From assembly GCA_002083595.1 (NCBI GenBank), contig MSXT01000043.1:1-11698 (forward strand): a DNA stretch of 11,698 bases, given 5' to 3'. The position numbers were made by a program, and so were the translations under genes. Positions 7,928-11,698 of the stretch are shown here, piece by piece. Below the pieces are notes generated by a model that was not told where the DNA came from, searched no databases, and saw nothing but the letters and a program-made list of their open reading frames with translations. The stretch's first letter is position 1. Every line of letters starts with the position of its first letter. Source of the DNA: Proteobacteria bacterium ST_bin16 (GTDB lineage: Bacteria > Pseudomonadota > Gammaproteobacteria > Burkholderiales > Nitrosomonadaceae).

Positions 7928-8543
7928 TGATCATCCCGTAGTGCGTACCGGTTATCGCCGGTTGCTGGAGAGCACACCCGATATCTGCGTTGTCGGGGAA
8001 GCCGACGATGGCGAGTCAGGCTACCAATACTACCTGGAATATCAACCGGATGTGACGATTCTGGATCTAAACATGCCGGGTATCGGCGGACTCGAAACCA
8101 TCCGGCGCATCAAAGCCAGGGATCCCGCAGCACACGTCCTGGTATTTAGTATGCTGAATAATGTCACGATGGCGCAACGATCATTAAAAGCCGGAGCCAC
8201 CGGATTTCTCAGCAAACAAAGCGGCATTGGAGAAATGGTTCAGGCGGTGCGGCAAGTCAATGCGGGAAAAATTTATATCGAATCTGAGCTAGCCGCAACG
8301 CTGGCCCTCAATGCAACACGCAAGGATACCTGCGAAAACCCTTTGGATATGCTCACCAAGCGGGAATTTCAAATATTCAAACTGATCGCGGAAGGAAACT
8401 CCAGCACGCAAATTGCGGAAAAACTTGCCATCAGCCCGAAAACCGTCGGTGTTCATCATGTCAACCTGATGCGAAAGTTACAATTGCAAAACACCACGCA
8501 GCTTATTCGCCTGGCGATTAACAATAACGTCATTCAAACATAA
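7896..8543 (+). CDS. NarL/LuxR-family DNA-binding response regulator
   Basis: A 215-residue two-domain regulator. The receiver has Asp11-Asp12, phospho-acceptor Asp57 (TILDLNMPG), Ser85 and Lys107 (FLSKQSG). The C-terminal LuxR-type helix-turn-helix covers about 152-208 (LTKREFQIFKLIAEG, then STQIAEKLAISPKTVGVHHVNLMRKL). Its partner is very probably the PAS kinase encoded just upstream. The frame stays open back to 7797, but sequence before 7896 does not fit a receiver domain, while MTKPISILLIDDHP from 7896 is a textbook start. The ATG lies inside the kinase gene, with a 32-base overlap and no good ribosome-binding site, so translation probably depends on ribosomes finishing the kinase. The target genes are unknown; comEC upstream and fbaB downstream are only neighbours by position. 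Confidence 0.95.
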   Translation: MTKPISILLIDDHPVVRTGYRRLLESTPDICVVGEADDGESGYQYYLEYQPDVTILDLNMPGIGGLETIRRIKARDPAAHVLVFSMLNNVTMAQRSLKAGATGFLSKQSGIGEMVQAVRQVNAGKIYIESELAATLALNATRKDTCENPLDMLTKREFQIFKLIAEGNSSTQIAEKLAISPKTVGVHHVNLMRKLQLQNTTQLIRLAINNNVIQT

Positions 8544-8571
8544 AGACAGCGTAACTTAGTTGACGCGCATT

Positions 8572-8596
8572 GGAAATAAGCAAAATGCTTATTTTC
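8572..8596 (+). terminator. Hairpin terminator candidate after the PAS kinase/regulator operon
   Basis: GGAAATAAGCA (8572-8582) pairs with TGCTTATTTTC (8586-8596) across an AAA loop, giving an 11-bp stem with one G-T wobble and only four G-C pairs. It lies 28 bases after the regulator stop. The T-rich 3' arm itself provides TTATTTT. It is weak for an intrinsic terminator and could also be a protein-binding palindrome upstream of fbaB. Confidence 0.4.
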
Positions 8597-8623
8597 TCAA
8601 CCCGATGCATGGCTTAAGATGAC

Positions 8624-8641
8624 TGATCTGCAAGCAGGTCA
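8624..8641 (+). repeat. Short inverted repeat in the fbaB leader
   Basis: TGATCTG (8624-8630) pairs with CAGGTCA (8635-8641) around CAAG, with one G-T wobble. It is 39 bases before the fbaB start. A weak -10-like TAAGAT sits just upstream at 8615-8620, so the repeat would fall at or just after the transcript start and could be an operator or a leader hairpin. Confidence 0.3.
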
Positions 8642-8680
8642 AAGTTACACCAAGCCTTAATCCCTCAGTCAGGAGCAAAA

Positions 8681-9730
8681 ATGACACATATTTCCGCCGT
8701 TCTGGGTAGTGAAAGCGAGCTGCTGCTCAATCATGTCTGCCATACCATACCGAAGCAAAGCCTGCAGCTGCCCGGTGCTGATTTTGTCGATCGCGTCATG
8801 GCATTGAGCAACCGCAAACCCAGCGTATTGCGCAATCTGCAAGCGCTTTATAATCAAGGGCGTTTAGCGGGTACCGGTTATTTGTCATTGCTTCCGGTAG
8901 ACCAGGGTGTTGAGCACTCGGCCGGTGCGTCATTTGCTCCCAATCCCATGTTTTTTGATCCTAAGAGCATTGTCGATTTGGCGCTTGAAGGCGGGTGCAA
9001 TGGTGTCGCATCCACATTGGGCGTGTTGGGTAGTGTAGCGCGGCGCTATGCGCACAAAATTCCGATGATTCTTAAAATCAATCACAATGAACTGCTGACT
9101 TATCCCAATAAATACGATCAAACACTTTTTGCCAGCGTTAATCAGGCATTTGATATGGGCGCGTGCGCCGTGGGTGCGACTGTTTTTTTTGGTTCGGACG
9201 AATCCCGCCGTCAGATCGAGGAAGTTTCAGCAGCGTTTGAACATGCGCATAACCTGGGCATGGTCACCATTTTGTGGGCTTATACCCGTAACGCCGCGTT
9301 TAAAACCGCCGAAAAGGATTATCACGTCAGCGCTGATCTGACCGGTCAAGCCAATCATCTGGCGGTAACCATCGGCGCCGACATCGTTAAGCAAAAAATG
9401 GCGACCAATAATGGCGGATACAACGCAATTAAATTCGGTAAAACACACCCTAAGGTATACAGTGAGCTGACAACGGAACACCCGATAGACTTGGTGCGGT
9501 ATCAAGTCGCCAATTGCTACATGGGACGGATCGGTATGATCAATTCGGGCGGTGAATCCGGCAGCGATGATCTACATCAGGCGATCCGTACTGCAGTCAT
9601 CAACAAACGGGCAGGCGGAATGGGATTAATCTCCGGGCGCAAGGCATTTCAGAAACCTTTTGCCGAAGGCGTCAAACTGCTGCACGCCATTCAGGATGTG
9701 TATTTATCCAACGAAGTCAATATTGCTTAG
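8681..9730 (+). CDS. fbaB: Class I fructose-bisphosphate aldolase, FbaB/DhnA type
   Basis: This cytoplasmic enzyme reversibly splits fructose 1,6-bisphosphate into dihydroxyacetone phosphate and glyceraldehyde 3-phosphate in glycolysis and gluconeogenesis, through a Schiff base on lysine rather than a metal. At 349 residues it matches the length of E. coli FbaB and the shared landmarks are plain: LLPVDQGVEHSAG (71-83), ILKINHNELL (130-139), GADIVKQKMATNNGGY with the probable Schiff-base Lys237, PIDLVRYQVANCYMGR, and AVINKRAGGMGLISGRKAFQK. All key residues seem present. The ATG at 8681 has AGGAG (8671-8675) five bases upstream. It appears to be transcribed alone, with inverted repeats on both sides. 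In an autotroph it could serve sugar-phosphate synthesis; that role is inference. It converges with the Sel1 lipoprotein gene. Confidence 0.96.
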   Translation: MTHISAVLGSESELLLNHVCHTIPKQSLQLPGADFVDRVMALSNRKPSVLRNLQALYNQGRLAGTGYLSLLPVDQGVEHSAGASFAPNPMFFDPKSIVDLALEGGCNGVASTLGVLGSVARRYAHKIPMILKINHNELLTYPNKYDQTLFASVNQAFDMGACAVGATVFFGSDESRRQIEEVSAAFEHAHNLGMVTILWAYTRNAAFKTAEKDYHVSADLTGQANHLAVTIGADIVKQKMATNNGGYNAIKFGKTHPKVYSELTTEHPIDLVRYQVANCYMGRIGMINSGGESGSDDLHQAIRTAVINKRAGGMGLISGRKAFQKPFAEGVKLLHAIQDVYLSNEVNIA

Positions 9731-9750
9731 GCAGTCCCGGTTAAGCAATA
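9721..9750 (+). repeat. Inverted repeat spanning the fbaB stop codon
   Basis: Perfect 9-base arms TATTGCTTA (9721-9729) and TAAGCAATA (9742-9750) flank a 12-base centre. The left arm contains the last codons of fbaB and most of its TAG stop. With the hairpin at 9756-9781 it forms a tandem pair at the end of the fbaB transcript, perhaps giving termination or 3'-end protection. Confidence 0.45.
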
Positions 9751-9755
9751 GCAAA

Positions 9756-9781
9756 TGGCCGTGCCATACAGCGCACGGCCA
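9756..9781. terminator. Shared hairpin terminator between fbaB and the Sel1 lipoprotein gene
   Basis: TGGCCGTGC (9756-9764) pairs perfectly with GCACGGCCA (9773-9781) around an 8-base loop: a strong GC-rich stem in a convergent gap of 64 bases. It lies 25 bases after the fbaB stop and 13 bases after the Sel1 stop on the other strand. The following T-run is short on the minus strand (TTTGCTATTG) and absent on the plus strand, so it may work partly as a blocker. Confidence 0.6.
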
Positions 9782-9794
9782 GAAAACAGAGTCA

Positions 9795-10469
9795 TTATTT
9801 TCCGGATGCTTTAATCGCATCGAGATTAGCTTGCGCATCTTCATTTCCTTGTGCGGCCGCCTTTTTAAACCACTCGACCGCTTTTTTCTCATCCCTGTCT
9901 ACGCCTTCTCCGGTGAAATACATGGCCCCTAGGTTATTCTGTGCATCGACATGACCTTGTTCGGCCGCACTCTTGAACAGTTCCGCCGCCTGCACCATAT
10001 CTTGCGGTACACCTTCGCCGTTGGCGTACATCAGTCCTAAATTAAACTGCGCATCAGCATAACCTTGTTCGGCAGCGCGGAAGAACCAGCCGGCAGCCAA
10101 TTCCGGATCAGTATTCAACACTTGACCGGATAAAGTCTTGGATACTGCTTCCCCGGTGTAGTACATGACACCCAAGCTATTTTGCGCTACCGGGTCGCCT
10201 GCTCTGGCATCGGCCATTAACGCTTTAAATTTTTCTTCGGCGGCTTTAACGTCACCGACACCGCCGGGCATAATCTGATCTCTTAACTCAGCTTTCTCTT
10301 CCTCTGTCAGTCCTTCGCTCATGATGGACGGAATCTCACCCAGTTTGGTGATCTCATTCAGCGGCGCGGATATTGAGCCCGTTTCTGATTTATCACTTTT
10401 CGGTTCACCCCCGCAACCGGTAAGCGATGCAACAGTCGCAGCAAGAAGTAAAGCAGCCAAAACATTCAT
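9795..10469 (-). CDS. Sel1-repeat lipoprotein
   Basis: A 224-residue protein with a lipoprotein signal: hydrophobic LAALLLAATVASL and lipobox LTGC with Cys19, followed by Gly-Gly, which suits outer-membrane sorting. A low-complexity linker leads to Sel1-like repeats from about residue 89: one unit (90-136) carrying an insertion of about ten residues after YYTGEAV, two regular units (137-172, 173-208; each with DAQ.NLG.MY..GEGV and AA..F..AA.QG) and a partial last one. Such repeats mediate protein contacts; no enzyme motif is seen and the partner is unknown. The signal peptide lacks the usual Lys/Arg before the hydrophobic core; an in-frame TAG directly before the ATG excludes a longer start. 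GAGG lies about 9 bases upstream. It follows the ankyrin gene by 83 bases on the same strand. Confidence 0.88.
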   Translation of the reverse strand: MNVLAALLLAATVASLTGCGGEPKSDKSETGSISAPLNEITKLGEIPSIMSEGLTEEEKAELRDQIMPGGVGDVKAAEEKFKALMADARAGDPVAQNSLGVMYYTGEAVSKTLSGQVLNTDPELAAGWFFRAAEQGYADAQFNLGLMYANGEGVPQDMVQAAELFKSAAEQGHVDAQNNLGAMYFTGEGVDRDEKKAVEWFKKAAAQGNEDAQANLDAIKASGK

Positions 10470-10492
10470 CTAGAATTTCCTCTATTCATTGG

Positions 10493-10520
10493 GTTATAAC
10501 GATAACAGCGTATTTTCAAA
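10493..10520 (-). promoter_or_regulatory. Possible promoter of the Sel1 lipoprotein gene
   Basis: On the minus strand TTTGAA (10520-10515), or TTGAAA one base on, is followed after 16 or 15 bases by TATAAC (10498-10493), 24 bases before the ATG. This would let the lipoprotein gene be transcribed apart from the ankyrin gene. Judged by eye. Confidence 0.4.
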
Positions 10521-10552
10521 TCCGGACGGGCATTAAGATAGCATAGTAGTTA

Positions 10553-11302
10553 CTACTTGGCCCCCGCCTTTACCAATAATTCAATCACTTCCTTATGATG
10601 ATAAAGTTTGGCCAAAGTCAGTGCGGTCGCGCTATTGCTGGCTTTCAGATTAGGATTGGCGTTTGCCGCCAGCAATGTATGAACCGCGCCTAAATGGCCA
10701 AGCTGTGCCGCCAGCATCAGCGCTGTCGCGCCATTTTCCAATTGATAATTAACATCGGCCCCGGCATTGATCAATGTCTGAATGACTTGCCGATGACCTT
10801 GCTGCGCGGCCAGCGTCAGTGCTGTCATACTATCGGCGCGTTTTACACTCACCTCGGCTTTTGCCGCCAGCAATAGATCGATGGCTTTCCTACGGTCTTT
10901 CTCGGCCGCCATCATTAATGCCGTGCCATCTTCTGCAGCTGGGGCATTGACATCGGCACCGGCAGCCAGCAGAATTTCCACCGCCTGATCACGGCCATCG
11001 CGAGCTGACCGCATCAGTGGGGTATAGTCATCATCCGCTCTTAAATTAATATCCACACCCGCTTGTATAAAGCGCTCGATTACAGTCGCATGACCTTTCT
11101 TAACCGCCGCCAGGAAAGCGGCGTTGAGTTCGTCTTGCTCAACGCGCTGCGAATCCAATATCTTTTTTACCAGTGGAAAGTTGCCCTTGTCCGCAGCATT
11201 GATCAATTCGCTATCCAGATTCACTGACCAGACTTCAGTGGAAATAATAGCAAGTAAACATATTATCCATCCTGCCAATTTATTTTCAAAAAATCTCATC
11301 AT
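10553..11302 (-). CDS. Exported ankyrin-repeat protein
   Basis: A 249-residue protein. The N-terminus has a charged start and a hydrophobic stretch (LAGWIICLLAIISTEVWS) typical of a Sec signal peptide, with likely cleavage near residue 26, so it is probably periplasmic. The rest is made of about seven ankyrin-type units of 31-33 residues, with classical features such as DYTPLMRSARDG, AVEILLAAGADVN, TALTLAAQQGH and ATALMLAAQLGH. Ankyrin repeats bind proteins and no catalytic motif is seen. Two ATG codons stand together at 11302 and 11299; a GGAAGG site lies about 8 bases before the first. The gene ends in tandem stops (TAG TAA). It shares orientation with the Sel1 lipoprotein gene 83 bases downstream, which points to a related envelope role; this is inference. 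Some periplasmic ankyrin proteins support catalase activity, but nothing here shows that job. Confidence 0.92.
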   Translation of the reverse strand: MMRFFENKLAGWIICLLAIISTEVWSVNLDSELINAADKGNFPLVKKILDSQRVEQDELNAAFLAAVKKGHATVIERFIQAGVDINLRADDDYTPLMRSARDGRDQAVEILLAAGADVNAPAAEDGTALMMAAEKDRRKAIDLLLAAKAEVSVKRADSMTALTLAAQQGHRQVIQTLINAGADVNYQLENGATALMLAAQLGHLGAVHTLLAANANPNLKASNSATALTLAKLYHHKEVIELLVKAGAK

Positions 11303-11346
11303 GCAAAATTCCTTCCTATCCTCTTATTCACACAGAAAATTCTCAA

Positions 11347-11375
11347 ATTATCACCGTAGCATTGCTTCCATGAAA
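11347..11375 (-). promoter_or_regulatory. Possible ankyrin-gene promoter beside a perfect palindrome
   Basis: On the minus strand TTTCAT (11375-11370) is followed after 17 bases by GATAAT (11352-11347, five of six matches to the -10), 44 bases before the ATG. The -35 is weak, which may imply activator dependence. The 14-base perfect palindrome TGAAACCGGTTTCA (11371-11384) covers the -35, the place where a regulator would act. Confidence 0.35.
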
Positions 11376-11471
11376 CCGGTTTCACCGATTTCAAATATTG
11401 AACGCTGTGATTATACAGTTTAAGCCGTTTTCTTGCCTGCGCATCAAAGCAGACTTACCCAACCGCACATT

Positions 11472-11484
11472 CCACGATTCGTGG
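11472..11484. repeat. Palindrome CCACGA-T-TCGTGG
   Basis: Six-base perfect arms around one central base, just before a -10-like TATTCT (11493-11498) on the plus strand. The position suits an operator for the monooxygenase transcript, but no -35 worth naming is present and a chance repeat of this size is possible. Confidence 0.3.
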
Positions 11485-11488
11485 CAAT

Positions 11489-11635
11489 ATGCTATTCTCC
11501 CGCCGTATTCAACACGCAGCAATCAGGACTCCAACCGGAATGTATGGGTTGCCGACGAAGTTCCCGGATAAAATATGGCATCCGATCTGTATACTACACA
11601 TAAATATTCTGCAAAAATTTCAAGAAAGACTATGA
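11489..11635 (+). CDS. Candidate 48-codon small ORF overlapping the monooxygenase start
   Basis: An open frame from ATG 11489 (or from the internal ATG 11540, giving 31 codons) ends at TGA 11633-11635, forming a 4-base ATGA overlap with the start of the FAD monooxygenase gene. This arrangement is common for translationally coupled pairs. The predicted protein (MLFSRRIQHAAIRTPTGMYG at its start) is basic, has no recognised domain, and its C-terminal part contains a short hydrophobic run (WHPICILHINIL). Neither start has a clear ribosome-binding site, and the upstream ATG falls within a possible -10 element. It may be a leader peptide, a small protein or chance; I lean towards chance. Confidence 0.2.
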   Translation: MLFSRRIQHAAIRTPTGMYGLPTKFPDKIWHPICILHINILQKFQERL

Positions 11636-11698
11636 TCACCGATCATTACGACATCGTTATCATTGGCGGCGGACCGGTGGGCATGGCTTTGGCGCTTG
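11632..11698 (+). CDS. UbiH/VisC-type FAD-dependent monooxygenase (3' partial)
   Basis: Only the first 22 codons are in the window. They read M-I-T-D-H-Y followed by DIVIIGGGPVGMALAL, the FAD-binding dinucleotide motif GxGxxG after a beta strand, in the form typical of the UbiH/UbiF/UbiI/VisC family that hydroxylates the ring during ubiquinone synthesis at the inner membrane. The fragment cannot tell which ring position it acts on, and other FAD hydroxylases share the motif. The ATG at 11632 fits the motif position; only a weak purine-rich stretch (AAGAAAG) lies before it, and coupling to the upstream short frame is possible. Confidence 0.75.
   Translation, partial: MITDHYDIVIIGGGPVGMALAL

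Larger units (their letters stand above)
11303..11631. other. 329-base divergent intergenic region between the ankyrin and monooxygenase genes
   Basis: No well-supported gene lies here. The region is AT-rich and holds three short palindromes (TGAAACCGGTTTCA at 11371-11384, TTCAA-ATA-TTGAA at 11390-11402, CCACGA-T-TCGTGG at 11472-11484), a possible promoter for the ankyrin gene and a short open frame (11489-11635) running into the monooxygenase gene. No tRNA, known small RNA or riboswitch is recognised. Confidence 0.6.

Noticed and set aside
10466..10489. Seven-codon frame (MNRGNSR) ending in an ATGA overlap with the Sel1 lipoprotein start
   Set aside because: It has no ribosome-binding site, and the likely transcript start near 10486 would exclude its ATG.
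10545..10557. AGTAGT-T-ACTACT palindrome at the ankyrin stop
   Set aside because: It is short and follows from the tandem stop codons; no promoter is near it.
11124..11423. 99-residue plus-strand frame over the ankyrin gene start
   Set aside because: Antisense to a clear ankyrin gene and its promoter region; no family likeness.
1..11698. CRISPR array, mobile element, tRNA or rRNA
   Set aside because: No regularly spaced direct repeats, transposase, integrase, cloverleaf or rRNA sequence was recognised on either strand.

Overview
The window looks like a chromosomal stretch of a betaproteobacterium. The ComEC, FbaB and UbiH-type sequences read as proteobacterial, and the gene mix and moderate base composition remind me of the Nitrosomonadaceae (Nitrosomonas-like). 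That family call is a recollection-based impression, not a computed result. There are ten main protein-coding genes, two of them cut by the window edges. I see no rRNA, tRNA, CRISPR array, insertion sequence or phage gene.

Left part (1-1974, + strand): the C-terminal Kae1-like half of a HypF-type carbamoyltransferase, cut at the left edge, is followed 30 bases later by hslO, the redox chaperone Hsp33. Hsp33 is the most unusual protein here. Its zinc/redox switch reads C226-x-E228 and D259-x-x-C262 instead of CxC and CxxC, so one cysteine of each regulatory pair is replaced by an acidic residue.

Middle part (2031-8543): two separate two-component systems flank comEC. The first, preceded by a possible promoter and a hairpin leader, is a stand-alone receiver protein followed directly by a six-pass membrane histidine kinase. 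Next comes comEC on the opposite strand, encoding the inner-membrane DNA-uptake channel with its metallo-beta-lactamase domain. An AT-rich divergent region then leads to a soluble PAS histidine kinase of the NarL-type (HisKA_3) class, which overlaps by 32 bases a NarL/LuxR-family DNA-binding response regulator. A hairpin terminator candidate follows.

Right part (8572-11698): fbaB, a class I fructose-bisphosphate aldolase of the DhnA/FbaB type, has inverted repeats on both sides. It converges on a minus-strand pair of envelope repeat proteins: an ankyrin-repeat protein with a signal peptide, then a Sel1-repeat lipoprotein. A 329-base divergent region with several short palindromes separates the ankyrin gene from the start of a UbiH/VisC-type FAD monooxygenase that runs off the right edge. 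A 48-codon open frame in that region ends in a 4-base ATGA overlap with the monooxygenase start.

Most of the window is ordinary housekeeping and signalling content. The observations most worth a second look are the half-replaced Hsp33 zinc centre, the changed glycines in the HypF-like catalytic loop, the structured leader of the first two-component operon, and the short frame before the monooxygenase gene. I did not find convincing evidence of a wholly new system.
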